Assembly (NCBI RefSeq): GCF_022399565.1
Contig: NZ_JAJTUT010000001.1
Coordinates: forward strand, 793,326 to 857,325
Direction: 5' to 3'
Source: Flavobacterium algicola
GTDB lineage: Bacteria; Bacteroidota; Bacteroidia; Flavobacteriales; Flavobacteriaceae
DNA length: 64,000 nt
Shown piece by piece: positions 1-9,263 of the stretch. Below the pieces are notes generated by a model. It ran no database searches. It was not told the DNA's origin and saw nothing but the letters and a program-made list of their open reading frames with translations. A program made the position numbers and the translations under genes. The number at the start of each line of letters is the position of its first letter. Position 1 is the first letter of the stretch.

Positions 1-1032
1 CATTTTCATAGCTTCATTAATTTTTGTAGCACGAACATCTAATGCTCCTCTAAAAATATATGGAAAACCTAAGACGTTATTAACTTGATTAGGATAATCA
101 GATCTTCCCGTTGCCATTATTAAGTCACTTCGTGTACCAATAGCAAGGTTATAATCAATTTCAGGATCAGGATTTGCCATGGCAAAAACGATCGGATCTT
201 TTGCCATCCCTAATAACATTTCAGGTGTAAGAATATTTCCTGCCGACAAACCTAGAAAAACATCGGCGCCTTGTAAAGCTTCACCTAATTTTATTCCAGC
301 TTTACCTTTAGAATATTTTAATTGTAAAGCAGACAAGTCATTTCTTTCATTAGAAAGAACACCGTCTTTATCAAACATTATTATATTATCTGGATTAACT
401 CCCAATAAAACATACAAATTAGCACAAGCTAAAGCTGCTGAACCAGCACCTGAAACCACAATTTTTGCAGTTTCTAGTTTTTTATCGGCAAGTTCAAGTG
501 CATTTATAAGTGCTGCAGAAGAAATGATCGCAGTTCCGTGCTGATCATCATGCATCACAGGAATATTTAATTCCTCAACCAATCTACGTTCAATCTCGAA
601 TGATTCTGGAGCTTTTATATCTTCAAGATTAATTCCTCCAAAAGTAGGAGCAATATTTTTGACAGTCTGAATAAATTCCTCGATATTCTTAGTATCAACT
701 TCGATATCAAAAACATCAATATCTGCAAAGATCTTAAATAATAAACCCTTACCCTCCATAACAGGTTTTGAAGCTTCAGGTCCGATATCACCTAATCCTA
801 AAACGGCAGTTCCATTTGAAATTACAGCAACCAAATTACCTTTGGCTGTATATTTGTAAACATTATTAACATCTTTAGCGATTTCCAAACATGGTTCTGC
901 TACACCCGGTGAATAAGCTAAAGACAAATCTCTTTGCGTTGCGTATTTTTTTGTTGGCACTACTTGTATTTTCCCCGGAGTCGGTTTCGCATGATATAGT
1001 AACGCTTCTCTTCTTTTACTTTCCTTATTCAT
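1..1032 (-). CDS. maeB: NADP-dependent malic enzyme (N-terminal part, cut by window edge)
   Basis: Oxidative decarboxylation of malate to pyruvate, cytoplasmic. I translated this frame by hand because it has no stop inside the window. It begins with an ATG at 1032-1030 and stays open for 344 codons to base 1. The N-terminal malic domain ([50 protein letters not shown]) is followed by the NAD(P)-binding domain with [16 protein letters not shown]. This is the two-domain bacterial malic enzyme layout. In Bacteroidota the full enzyme usually carries a C-terminal phosphotransacetylase-like domain and is about 760 residues long, so just under half is present. The CBS-pair gene lies upstream on the same strand. 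The family call is firm; the symbol assumes the long MaeB form. Confidence 0.93.
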   Translation of the reverse strand, partial: MNKESKRREALLYHAKPTPGKIQVVPTKKYATQRDLSLAYSPGVAEPCLEIAKDVNNVYKYTAKGNLVAVISNGTAVLGLGDIGPEASKPVMEGKGLLFKIFADIDVFDIEVDTKNIEEFIQTVKNIAPTFGGINLEDIKAPESFEIERRLVEELNIPVMHDDQHGTAIISSAALINALELADKKLETAKIVVSGAGSAALACANLYVLLGVNPDNIIMFDKDGVLSNERNDLSALQLKYSKGKAGIKLGEALQGADVFLGLSAGNILTPEMLLGMAKDPIVFAMANPDPEIDYNLAIGTRSDLIMATGRSDYPNQVNNVLGFPYIFRGALDVRATKINEAMKM

Positions 1033-1184
1033 AAATTTATTTTTGACACAATTTACAAAGATAGAAGTCTTGACTCAAAAAGGAAGCTTTTGTCTTAATC
1101 TTTTCTTAAAAAAAATTTCAAAATAAATAACAAAACAAAGACTACAAAGTATTACTTAAACAGCGAAAATACTAGCACTTTAAT

Positions 1185-1625
1185 TTAAATTTGAGTTCCA
1201 TTTATATAAGAATCTAAATGGTTTATAGTTTCTTTTTGACTCTCAATTATTGCTTTTACCACATCCCCTATAGAAATAACACCAAGTACAGCATCTCCAT
1301 CTACAACAGGTAAGTGTCTGATTCTTTTTCCACTCATCAACCCCATACAATAGTCTATATTATCAGATAACTTTACAGTTATGATTCCAGTGCCCATTAT
1401 TTCGTGCACCAATGTATCTTTTGAAGTTTTATTTTTAAGAACAATTTTACGAGCATAGTCCCTTTCGGATAATATACCTACAATTTCTTTATTATCTATT
1501 ACGAGCAAGGCCCCAACATTTTTTTCACCCATGACTTTCAAGGCATCATATACAGAAATTGTAGAAACTATTGAAAAAACATCACCCCCTTTAACACTTA
1601 GTATTTGATTTACAGTCATATTCAA
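1185..1625 (-). CDS. CBS-domain pair protein
   Basis: A 146-residue soluble protein made almost entirely of two CBS motifs. The first is around residues 18-75 (SVYDALKVMGEKNVGALLVID, then GILSERDYARKIVLK) and the second around 80-137 (DNIDYCMGLMSGKRIRHLPVVDG, then GVISIGDVVKAII). Stand-alone CBS pairs bind adenine nucleotides and act as energy sensors or partner proteins; the ligand and partner cannot be told from sequence. The ATG at 1625 and a second at residue 3 are both possible starts. It lies 152 bp upstream of malic enzyme on the same strand and downstream of queG. Confidence 0.85.
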   Translation of the reverse strand: MNMTVNQILSVKGGDVFSIVSTISVYDALKVMGEKNVGALLVIDNKEIVGILSERDYARKIVLKNKTSKDTLVHEIMGTGIITVKLSDNIDYCMGLMSGKRIRHLPVVDGDAVLGVISIGDVVKAIIESQKETINHLDSYINGTQI

Positions 1626-1710
1626 AATATTTTAGAACTCTAAAATAGTGAAAATAATTAAGCAAAAACAATCTATAAAAAAATAATATATTAATAACCA
1701 GTACATTAAA

Positions 1711-2631
1711 TTATTTCAAAAAAGTGATATTCCGTTTGAGACCATTAAATTTCGCCCGTTTTATAGGTGAATTTTTGAATATTACGTTAAAAGTTTCCTC
1801 AGTAATTTCCTCCCATTCCTTTTTTTTCATCGAAAGTAATTTAGGGTTTGGATCAAATAACGGTTCATTATGGGCCTTAGAAAATCGATTCCACGGGCAA
1901 ACATCCTGACATATATCACATCCAAATGCCCAATCATCAAATTTACCTTTCATTTCAATTGGAATACTATCCTTCAATTCTATTGTAAAATAAGAAATAC
2001 ACTTACTACCATCAACCACATAGGGTGCTACTATTGCTTGAGTAGGACATGCATCTAGACAGGCCGTACAAGAACCGCAATGGTCAGAGGTTGCATAATC
2101 GTAATCTAACTCTAAATCAATAATTAATTCTGCTATAAAATAAAATGACCCGACTTTTTGTGTTATTAAATTACCGCTTTTACCAACCCACCCAAGACCT
2201 GATTTGGCCGCCCATGCTCTATCTAGAACTGGAGCCGAGTCTACAAAAGCTCTACCATTAATATTTCCAATTTGAGATTGAATCGAAAACAATAACTCAT
2301 TAAGCTTGTCTTTGATTACGTAATGATAATCTGTACCATAAGCATACTTGGAAACCTTATAAGCATCCGAAACTTGATTATTCTCTGGATAATAATTTAA
2401 TAATAATGAAATGACACTTTTACTATCCTCTACCAGTTTTGTAGTATCTAATCGTTTGTCAAAATGGTTTTCCATATAAGACATTTGACCATTATAATTT
2501 TTATTTAGCCAGTTTTCTAATCGAGGAGCTTCTTCCTCTAAAAAACCAGATTTGGATATACCACAAGCCAAAAACCCGAGGCGTGTGGCTTCGGATTTTA
2601 TAAATTGGGTGTTTTTTGATTTCGAAATAAT
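1711..2631 (-). CDS. queG: Epoxyqueuosine reductase QueG (non-canonical start)
   Basis: Cobalamin-dependent iron-sulfur enzyme that reduces epoxyqueuosine to queuosine in tRNA. Two ferredoxin-like motifs are visible, [12 protein letters not shown] and [10 protein letters not shown], preceded by the DUF1730 region ([16 protein letters not shown]). The only ATG/GTG/TTG start in frame is the TTG at 2571, which would delete about 20 family-typical residues. Reading upstream in frame gives [19 protein letters not shown] before the conserved CGIS, and then ATT, ATT, ATC and a TAA stop at 2637-2635. I therefore place the start at the ATT ending at 2631, giving 306 residues. Either this is a true ATT start or an ATG has been lost by mutation or base-calling error. 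The family is certain; the start is not. Confidence 0.88.
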   Translation of the reverse strand: MISKSKNTQFIKSEATRLGFLACGISKSGFLEEEAPRLENWLNKNYNGQMSYMENHFDKRLDTTKLVEDSKSVISLLLNYYPENNQVSDAYKVSKYAYGTDYHYVIKDKLNELLFSIQSQIGNINGRAFVDSAPVLDRAWAAKSGLGWVGKSGNLITQKVGSFYFIAELIIDLELDYDYATSDHCGSCTACLDACPTQAIVAPYVVDGSKCISYFTIELKDSIPIEMKGKFDDWAFGCDICQDVCPWNRFSKAHNEPLFDPNPKLLSMKKKEWEEITEETFNVIFKNSPIKRAKFNGLKRNITFLK

Positions 2632-2711
2632 GATTTAGTTCTAAATTGATTGTTATAACGTATAGCGAATCGATAATATAAATAAGAAACAACTAAATAT
2701 CTTTAAATTCA

Positions 2712-3734
2712 TTAAAATAGACCTCCTTGAATATTAGAGTTGATTCTGCCTAAATGTTTATAAGCCTTATCAGTCACTTCTCTACCTCGAGGTGTACGCA
2801 TTATGAAACCTTCCTGAATAAGAAAAGGTTCGTAAACTTCTTCAACTGTCTCACTACTTTCTGAAACAGCAGTTGCAAGCGTTGAAAGACCAACAGGACC
2901 ACCTTTAAATTTATCTATTATAGTTGTAAGTATTTTATTGTCCATTTCATCCAAGCCGTGCGCATCAACATTAAGAGCTTTTAAACTATATCTAGCAATT
3001 TCAATATCAATTGTACCATTACCTTTTATCTGCGCAAAGTCACGCACACGGCGTAATAAGGCATTTGCAATTCGAGGAGTTCCACGACTACGCCCTGCTA
3101 TTTCTATAGCAGCTTCATATGATATAGGCATTTTAAGGATAGACGCAGAACGCTCAACTATAGTAGTTAAAAGTTCCTTTGTATAATATTGTAAACGAGA
3201 AGAAATTCCAAATCTCGCTCGCATAGGAGCCGTAAGTAGACCAGAACGAGTAGTCGCACCGATTAATGTAAACGGATTTAAATTAATTTGAACAGTCCTA
3301 GCGTTAGGACCTGATTCTATCATGATGTCTATTTTAAAATCCTCCATTGCCGAATATAAATACTCTTCGACAATAGGACTTAAACGATGAATCTCATCTA
3401 TAAAAAGAACATCACGCTCATCTAAGTTGGTTAAGAGCCCTGCCAAATCGCCTGGTTTATCCAAGACAGGACCAGAAGTAATTTTAATACCAACTTCTAA
3501 TTCATTAGCTAGTATATTGGCTAGAGTAGTTTTTCCTAAACCGGGAGGTCCGTGAAATAATGTATGGTCTAAAGCCTCGTTTCTTTGATTAGCTGCAGCA
3601 ACAAATACTTTCAAATTTTCTAAAACTTGATCCTGACCTGCAAAGTCATCAAAGGATAAGGGTCTTAATTTCTTTTCAAGATCAAATTCATCTGAACCGA
3701 AACCATCCGTCGTGGGGTCTAAATTTTCATTCAT
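2712..3734 (-). CDS. ruvB: Holliday junction branch migration helicase RuvB
   Basis: AAA+ motor that, with RuvA, drives branch migration of Holliday junctions during recombinational repair. The 340-residue length is normal. The Walker A motif GPPGLGKT is at about residues 62-69, Walker B FIDEIHRL is near 112, the sensor GATTRSG is near 159, and the C-terminal winged-helix domain ends with [16 protein letters not shown]. It starts at an ATG at 3734, 81 bp downstream of the coxA stop. A terminator lies between the two genes, so ruvB is probably transcribed apart from the respiratory operon. queG follows on the same strand. Confidence 0.97.
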   Translation of the reverse strand: MNENLDPTTDGFGSDEFDLEKKLRPLSFDDFAGQDQVLENLKVFVAAANQRNEALDHTLFHGPPGLGKTTLANILANELEVGIKITSGPVLDKPGDLAGLLTNLDERDVLFIDEIHRLSPIVEEYLYSAMEDFKIDIMIESGPNARTVQINLNPFTLIGATTRSGLLTAPMRARFGISSRLQYYTKELLTTIVERSASILKMPISYEAAIEIAGRSRGTPRIANALLRRVRDFAQIKGNGTIDIEIARYSLKALNVDAHGLDEMDNKILTTIIDKFKGGPVGLSTLATAVSESSETVEEVYEPFLIQEGFIMRTPRGREVTDKAYKHLGRINSNIQGGLF

Positions 3735-3766
3735 CTAACAAATATATGATAAAGTTTCAAGTAAAT

Positions 3767-3800
3767 AAAAAATGCCTTTCTGTAAAAGAAAGGCATTTTT
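3767..3800 (-). terminator. Rho-independent terminator of the act-cox operon
   Basis: A 12-13 bp stem (ATGCCTTTC pairing with GAAAGGCAT, extended by A/T pairs) with a 7-base loop and flanking A/T tracts lies 16 bases beyond the coxA stop. On the minus strand it is followed by a U tract. It separates coxA from ruvB. Confidence 0.88.
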
Positions 3801-3815
3801 AAAATATTTTAATTC

Positions 3816-5612
3816 CTAGTGATGTAATACTTCCTCACCCGGTTTCATTGGTACATTTTGAGGAACAAAATCTACGTCATGATTAGGATTAGAGTAGTCA
3901 TAAGGCCATCTGTGAACTTCTGGAATAGCACCTGGCCAGTTACCATGAATATGTTCAACTGGTGTAGTCCATTCTAATGTATTGGATTTCCATGGATTTT
4001 GAACTGCTTTCTTACCGTAGAAAATACTAGCAAAGAAATTGTATAAGAATACCAATTGAAAAACACCACCAACTAATGCAAAAACAGTAATCAACACATT
4101 TACATTTTGTAAGTCATCAAATAATGGGAAATTTGTATTTGTATAATAACGTCTAGGTAAACCAGCTAATCCAATAAAATGCATTGGGAAGAAAACTCCA
4201 TAGGCACAAATCGCTGTGATCCAAAAGTGGACATACCCAAGATTTTTGTCCATCATTCTACCAAACATCTTTGGGAACCAATGATAAATTCCTCCAAACA
4301 TTCCATAAAGAGCAGAAATACCCATTACTAAGTGAAAGTGAGCAATAACAAAATAAGTATCGTGAACATTAATATCTAATGTACTATCTCCTAAAATAAT
4401 TCCAGTTAAACCACCAGTAATAAATGTTGAGATCATACCAATAGAGAATAACATAGCCGGATTTAATTGCAAGTTACCTTTCCATAAAGTTGTAATCCAG
4501 TTAAATGCTTTTACAGCAGAAGGAATTGCAATTAATAATGTAGTAAATGTAAATACAGATCCTAAGAAAGGATTCATCCCTGATATAAACATATGGTGAC
4601 CCCATACAATTGTAGATAAAAATGCAATTGCAAGAACAGACATAATCATTGCTCTATAACCAAAAATTGGTTTACGTGAATTAGTAGCTAAAATTTCAGA
4701 TACTAGACCCATTGCAGGAAGAATTACGATGTAAACCTCAGGGTGACCTAAAAACCAGAACAAATGCTCAAACAATACAGGAGAACCTCCTTGGTAATGT
4801 AAAACTTCACCAGCAATATAAATATCAGACAAGAAGAAAGACGTACCAAAACTTCTGTCAAAAATCAACAATAAAGCCGCCGATAATAAGACTGGAAATG
4901 ATACAACTCCAATAATTGCAGTTACAAAAAATGTCCATATCGTCAAAGGTAATCTAGTCATAGACATCCCTTTTGTTCTTAAATTAATTACAGTAACAAT
5001 GTAATTTAATGAACCCATCAATGAAGAAGCGATAAATATAGCCATTGAAATCAACCATAAAGTCATACCCATTCCTGAACCAGGAATAGCTTGAGGCAAT
5101 GCACTCAATGGAGGATAAATTGTCCAACCTGAAGATGCAGGACCTGCCTCAACAAATAATGAACTCAACATAATTACAGCTGACAAGAAAAACATCCAAT
5201 AAGAAATCATATTCATGAATCCTGATGCCATATCTCTTGCACCAATTTGAAGAGGTATCAATAAATTACTAAATGTTCCACTTAAGCCGGCCGTTAATAC
5301 AAAGAATACCATTATGGTTCCGTGTATCGTGACTAAAGCTAAGTAAACATCATTCTTCATAACTCCATCTGGAGCCCATTTATCACCTAATAAAACATTA
5401 AATATCTTAAAGGATTCTTCTGGCCAAGCCAATTGCATTCTGAAAAGCATAGACATTACAATACCTATGATTCCCATAATAATACCTGTAATAAGATATT
5501 GCTTAGCAATCATTTTGTGATCAATACTAAAAATATATTTAGTAATGAATGTCTCTTTATGATGATGTTCGTGTTCGTGATCGTGTCCGTGATCGTGACC
5601 TTCTGCTGACAT
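3816..5612 (-). CDS. ctaD: Cytochrome c oxidase subunit I (A-type haem-copper oxidase)
   Basis: Catalytic subunit of the terminal oxidase in the inner membrane; it reduces oxygen to water and pumps protons. The 598 residues include about 12 membrane helices, the crosslinked His-Tyr motif with the D-channel glutamate (GHPEVY), the CuB histidine pair (VWGHHMF), and the haem a/a3 ligand region HDTYFVIAHFHLVMG. The glutamate in GHPEVY indicates the A1 type. Unusually, the N terminus is His-rich (HDHGHDHEHEHHH, residues 6-18). It is the last gene of the operon, 31 bp after coxB. No subunit III gene accompanies it here. Confidence 0.97.
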   Translation of the reverse strand: MSAEGHDHGHDHEHEHHHKETFITKYIFSIDHKMIAKQYLITGIIMGIIGIVMSMLFRMQLAWPEESFKIFNVLLGDKWAPDGVMKNDVYLALVTIHGTIMVFFVLTAGLSGTFSNLLIPLQIGARDMASGFMNMISYWMFFLSAVIMLSSLFVEAGPASSGWTIYPPLSALPQAIPGSGMGMTLWLISMAIFIASSLMGSLNYIVTVINLRTKGMSMTRLPLTIWTFFVTAIIGVVSFPVLLSAALLLIFDRSFGTSFFLSDIYIAGEVLHYQGGSPVLFEHLFWFLGHPEVYIVILPAMGLVSEILATNSRKPIFGYRAMIMSVLAIAFLSTIVWGHHMFISGMNPFLGSVFTFTTLLIAIPSAVKAFNWITTLWKGNLQLNPAMLFSIGMISTFITGGLTGIILGDSTLDINVHDTYFVIAHFHLVMGISALYGMFGGIYHWFPKMFGRMMDKNLGYVHFWITAICAYGVFFPMHFIGLAGLPRRYYTNTNFPLFDDLQNVNVLITVFALVGGVFQLVFLYNFFASIFYGKKAVQNPWKSNTLEWTTPVEHIHGNWPGAIPEVHRWPYDYSNPNHDVDFVPQNVPMKPGEEVLHH

Positions 5613-5643
5613 ATATGTTTACTTTAAATTTTCTTAATAAATA

Positions 5644-6789
5644 TTATTTAACTGCTACTACTGGCGCAACAATTACTGAATCTTGTGCAGGTGCTTCATT
5701 ACCTATAGCTGGAGCCGGTGCATTAGCTTCTTTAACTTGAACAGCTAAAATAGCTTGTTCTTTAATCCACTTTTTATAATCTTCCGGAGTATCAACTATA
5801 ATCTTCATTTGCATATTGTAGTGAGATGCACCACAAATTTTATTACAAAGTAACAAATAATCAAATGTATAAGGATCTAAAGCAGTACCACCACTAGCAA
5901 CAAGTTTAGTAGACTTTTGAGCTCTTAATTCATTAATATGAGATACTTTTTCAATCATATAAGGCAACTCTCTGTATTCAGCAGTAGTATAAATTGGCTC
6001 GAAAGCAAATTCTGTAACCATACCAGGTACACAGTTCATTTGCGCTCTAAAGTGAGGCATGTATGCAGAGTGCAACACATCTTGTGATCTCATTTTAAAA
6101 TGAACTTTTCTTCCTTTAGGAATATGTAATTCAGATACGACGATATCATCTTGAGCATTAGGATCAGACATATCAACACCCAAAGTATTGATACCTTCAA
6201 TATATCTAACATTAGCTTTACCAAGAACATTATCTTCACCAGCATAGCGAGCAGACCACTTAAATTGTTGTGCATAAAGCTCAATAACTACAGTATCTTC
6301 TTCATCATCTATAAACATAATATTAGTCCAAGCATACAATCCATAAAGGATTAGACCAGCCAAAACTACTGCAGGAATAATACTCCAAACAGCTTCCAAT
6401 TTATTATTATCTGCAAAATATAATGCTTTCTGACCGCTTTTACCTCTGTATTTGAAAGAGAAGTAATGAATAAGAACCTGAGTAATTGCTTGAACTATAA
6501 ACAACAATACCCATGAAATATTCATCAAGCTATCAACCAATGCACCATGCTCTGAAGCAGGCGTATGAAGCACTAAACCACCCCATGCAAATAAACCATA
6601 AATAGTCAAAATATAAATGAAAGCTAAAAAGCCAAACATCAAATAACCCTGAACATTATTATCATTATCATTAGCCACCTGAGAATTGTCCACACTTGAA
6701 CCTACTTGAGTAAGATCAAATATTTTGGTCAATTGCCACAATGCAACTGCTAATAAAACTAAAACTATAATTACCAACAAACTTGTCAT
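5644..6789 (-). CDS. coxB: Cytochrome c oxidase subunit II (CuA)
   Basis: Receives electrons from cytochrome c or directly from alternative complex III and passes them to subunit I. The 381-residue protein has an N-terminal membrane helix, two further helices around residues 45-140, and a periplasmic cupredoxin domain. The CuA ligands are visible: His in DVLHSAYMPHF and the CNKICGASHYNM motif (Cys-x3-Cys-x3-His-x2-Met). The C terminus is a low-complexity Ala/Pro tail. It lies between actF and coxA, all on the minus strand, consistent with an ACIII-oxidase supercomplex. Confidence 0.96.
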   Translation of the reverse strand: MTSLLVIIVLVLLAVALWQLTKIFDLTQVGSSVDNSQVANDNDNNVQGYLMFGFLAFIYILTIYGLFAWGGLVLHTPASEHGALVDSLMNISWVLLFIVQAITQVLIHYFSFKYRGKSGQKALYFADNNKLEAVWSIIPAVVLAGLILYGLYAWTNIMFIDDEEDTVVIELYAQQFKWSARYAGEDNVLGKANVRYIEGINTLGVDMSDPNAQDDIVVSELHIPKGRKVHFKMRSQDVLHSAYMPHFRAQMNCVPGMVTEFAFEPIYTTAEYRELPYMIEKVSHINELRAQKSTKLVASGGTALDPYTFDYLLLCNKICGASHYNMQMKIIVDTPEDYKKWIKEQAILAVQVKEANAPAPAIGNEAPAQDSVIVAPVVAVK

Positions 6790-6808
6790 CTGTTTATCTC
6801 TTTAAATA

Positions 6809-8158
6809 TTAATAATGAAAATGTTTACTTTCTTCTATAAATGGATTTCTTTTTGGCAACAAAGGAGTTTTAGTCAAAGCAGTAAAGACAGCAAAGATAA
6901 ACAATCCAAGGAAGAAAAGAACTGATGAAATTTCAGAAACACCGATAAACCAACGATCACCTACTGTTCCAGGCATAATCATATTAAAGAAATCTAAATA
7001 ATGACCTCCTAAAATTACCGTACCAGCCATAACTATTACCCAGCTAAGTCTTTTAAAATCAGTATTTAATAAAATCAATAACGGGAATACAAAATTCATA
7101 ACGACAGCACCAAAGAATGGTAAGTTGTAAAGTTGAATTCTTGTAATAAAATATGTTATTTCTTCAGGAATGTTAGCATACCAGATCAACATGAACTGTG
7201 AGAACCATAAATATGTCCAGAAAATACTGATACCAAACATAAATTTAGCCAAATCATGAATATGACTTGTATTAACATACTCTAAATATCCTCTCGATTT
7301 TAAATAAACAGTAACTAAAGCAATTGTAGTAATTCCACTTACAAAGAAACTAGCAAAAACGTACCATCCAAACAATGTACTAAACCAGTGAGGATCTACA
7401 GACATAATCCAGTCCCAAGACATAATAGACTCAGAAACGATGAAGAATACTAAGAAACCAGCAGACATTTTAAAATTCTTTTTATAGTACAAATTATCCG
7501 TTGCTTCATCTTGCGCTACACAATTTTTAGCAGAATAATATCTGTATAAATTCCAACCAATTAAAAATATAGCTGCACGAATAATCCAGAATGGAAAATT
7601 TAAGTAACTAGATTTGTTAGCAATCAATTCGTCATGCGCTACAACTTCAGGATCTAACCATATAAACAAATGGTTAAAATGCAATCCACACAAAATTAAT
7701 ATAACAAAGAATATTACAGAACCCATCGGAAGATAAGCCGTAATTCCTTGCATTACTCTAAACAATACAGGTGACCAACCAGCTTGCGCTACTTGCTGAA
7801 TAGCATAAAATGCTAAAACCCCCATAGAAATCAACATAAAGAAGATACAAGCAACATATAATGCCGCCCATGGCTTATTTTGTAGCTGGTGCAAAACATG
7901 AGTCAAATGCTCAGTATGTTCAGCATCATGCTGAGCTACTTCAGCTTTGTCATGATGAGCATCACCATGTGCTTCACCTTCTACTTTAGTTTCCTCATGA
8001 TGTACAGCACCATGGCCATCATGACTTTCTGCAGCAAGAAGTGTTTCAACTTCCTGAATATCTTTAGGTGCATTCAAAAAACCATAACCAATACCCAATA
8101 TACCAACGGCCATAAGGATAAAAGAAAAAGTTTTTAATTTACTTGAAAATGTATACAT
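6809..8158 (-). CDS. actF: Alternative complex III membrane subunit ActF
   Basis: Polytopic membrane subunit of the quinol:cytochrome c oxidoreductase ACIII, with about ten predicted helices related to the NrfD/ActC fold. I start at ATG 8158 (MYTFSSKLKTF) rather than 8185, because the first nine residues of the longer frame look like leader sequence. A His-rich loop at about residues 44-85 (SHDGHGAVHHEE, HGDAHHDK, HDAEHTEHLTH) sits between the first and second helices. The gene follows actE and precedes coxB. Confidence 0.92.
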   Translation of the reverse strand: MYTFSSKLKTFSFILMAVGILGIGYGFLNAPKDIQEVETLLAAESHDGHGAVHHEETKVEGEAHGDAHHDKAEVAQHDAEHTEHLTHVLHQLQNKPWAALYVACIFFMLISMGVLAFYAIQQVAQAGWSPVLFRVMQGITAYLPMGSVIFFVILILCGLHFNHLFIWLDPEVVAHDELIANKSSYLNFPFWIIRAAIFLIGWNLYRYYSAKNCVAQDEATDNLYYKKNFKMSAGFLVFFIVSESIMSWDWIMSVDPHWFSTLFGWYVFASFFVSGITTIALVTVYLKSRGYLEYVNTSHIHDLAKFMFGISIFWTYLWFSQFMLIWYANIPEEITYFITRIQLYNLPFFGAVVMNFVFPLLILLNTDFKRLSWVIVMAGTVILGGHYLDFFNMIMPGTVGDRWFIGVSEISSVLFFLGLFIFAVFTALTKTPLLPKRNPFIEESKHFHY

Positions 8159-8185
8159 ATCTATTACGATCAGTTTGTTCAACAA

Positions 8186-8731
8186 TTATAATTGGCTTTT
8201 AAGTTTTAGAACATAGTCAGCAACTAACCAACGTTCGTGAGCACTTAATTGATTTGCATGAGAACCCATAGAATTTAAACCATAAGTTACTACGTGAAAA
8301 ACGCTTCCTTCAGTGATTACCCTATCTTTATAACTAGGTACTCCAAGAAACTTTTCTCTTTCAACCAATTTTCCTTTACCGTTTCCAGTTGCACCATGAC
8401 AACTAATACAATAAATATCAAAAAGCTCTTTTCCTTTTTCTGAATTATGATCAAGGGAATCCAAAGGAGATTTCAGATTTGCTTTTGCTAATTCATAACC
8501 CTCAGTCGTATTTTCATATTCATAAGGTTCGAATCCTCTCTTAACAGTACCATCTGGAGGAAGTTGACCTTCTTTACCATTTTTAAATGCAGCAGATTCT
8601 GAATAAGTTTCATATCCTGCTGATTCGTACATATTAGGAAAGTATTGATAATTCGGTGCTTTATTATTATGACATGATGCCACTAATACAGTGATGCCTA
8701 ATAAAAGTGCTATTTTATATACCCTTTTCAT
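8186..8731 (-). CDS. actE: Alternative complex III monohaem cytochrome c lipoprotein ActE
   Basis: Small c-type cytochrome that carries electrons out of ACIII. The N terminus MKRVYKIALLLGITVLVASC is a lipoprotein signal with the lipobox cysteine, and the single haem site is CISCH with a downstream Met (GLNSMGSH) as probable sixth ligand. I start at ATG 8731, because the longer frame from 8752 overlaps actD by 14 bases and adds seven residues before the signal peptide. About 181 residues. It lies in the conserved order actD-actE-actF. Confidence 0.93.
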   Translation of the reverse strand: MKRVYKIALLLGITVLVASCHNNKAPNYQYFPNMYESAGYETYSESAAFKNGKEGQLPPDGTVKRGFEPYEYENTTEGYELAKANLKSPLDSLDHNSEKGKELFDIYCISCHGATGNGKGKLVEREKFLGVPSYKDRVITEGSVFHVVTYGLNSMGSHANQLSAHERWLVADYVLKLKSQL

Positions 8732-8738
8732 ATCTTTA

Positions 8739-9263
8739 TTAATGCTTTTCAATTACTTTAACTTCTACTGCTCCTGTTCCTTGAAAGAAAGAAATTAACT
8801 CTTCCTCATTACCATTAACAGCCACTTCCATTAAAAAGTGATCATCTGTAGTTCTTACATCTGGATTTTCAGCTTCCTTAAATGGCCACAATCTACTTCT
8901 CATGTAAAAAGTAATCACCATAAGGTGAGCTGCAAAAAATACAGTCATCTCAAACATAATAGGCACGAATGCTGGCATATTTTCAATATAGCTAAAACTT
9001 GGCTTTCCACCAATATCTTGTGGCCAATCTTGAATCATTACAAAATTCATCATCCAAGTGGCAAATGAAATACCAATACAACCGTATATGAATGAACATA
9101 TAGCTAGTCTAGTAGGTGCAAGTCCCATTGCTTTATCCAAACCGTGAACAGGAAATGGACAAAAAACTTCTTCAATATGATGATGAGCTGCACGCGTTTT
9201 CTTAACCGCATTCATCAATATATCATCGTCATTATAAATGGCGTATATTACTTTATTACTCAT
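8739..9263 (-). CDS. actD: Alternative complex III subunit ActD (DUF3341)
   Basis: Membrane-anchored peripheral subunit of ACIII. The 174-residue protein starts with a soluble alpha/beta segment (VIYAIYNDDDILMNAVKKTRA, HHHIEEVFCPFPVHGLDKAMGL) and has two membrane helices around residues 55-75 and 98-118, as in the DUF3341 family. The start overlaps the actC stop by 8 bases, which suggests translational coupling. Confidence 0.94.
   Translation of the reverse strand: MSNKVIYAIYNDDDILMNAVKKTRAAHHHIEEVFCPFPVHGLDKAMGLAPTRLAICSFIYGCIGISFATWMMNFVMIQDWPQDIGGKPSFSYIENMPAFVPIMFEMTVFFAAHLMVITFYMRSRLWPFKEAENPDVRTTDDHFLMEVAVNGNEEELISFFQGTGAVEVKVIEKH

Noticed and set aside
179..544. 121-codon + strand frame near the left edge
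   Set aside because: It is the reverse shadow of the malic enzyme gene, which is open across the same bases with clear family motifs.
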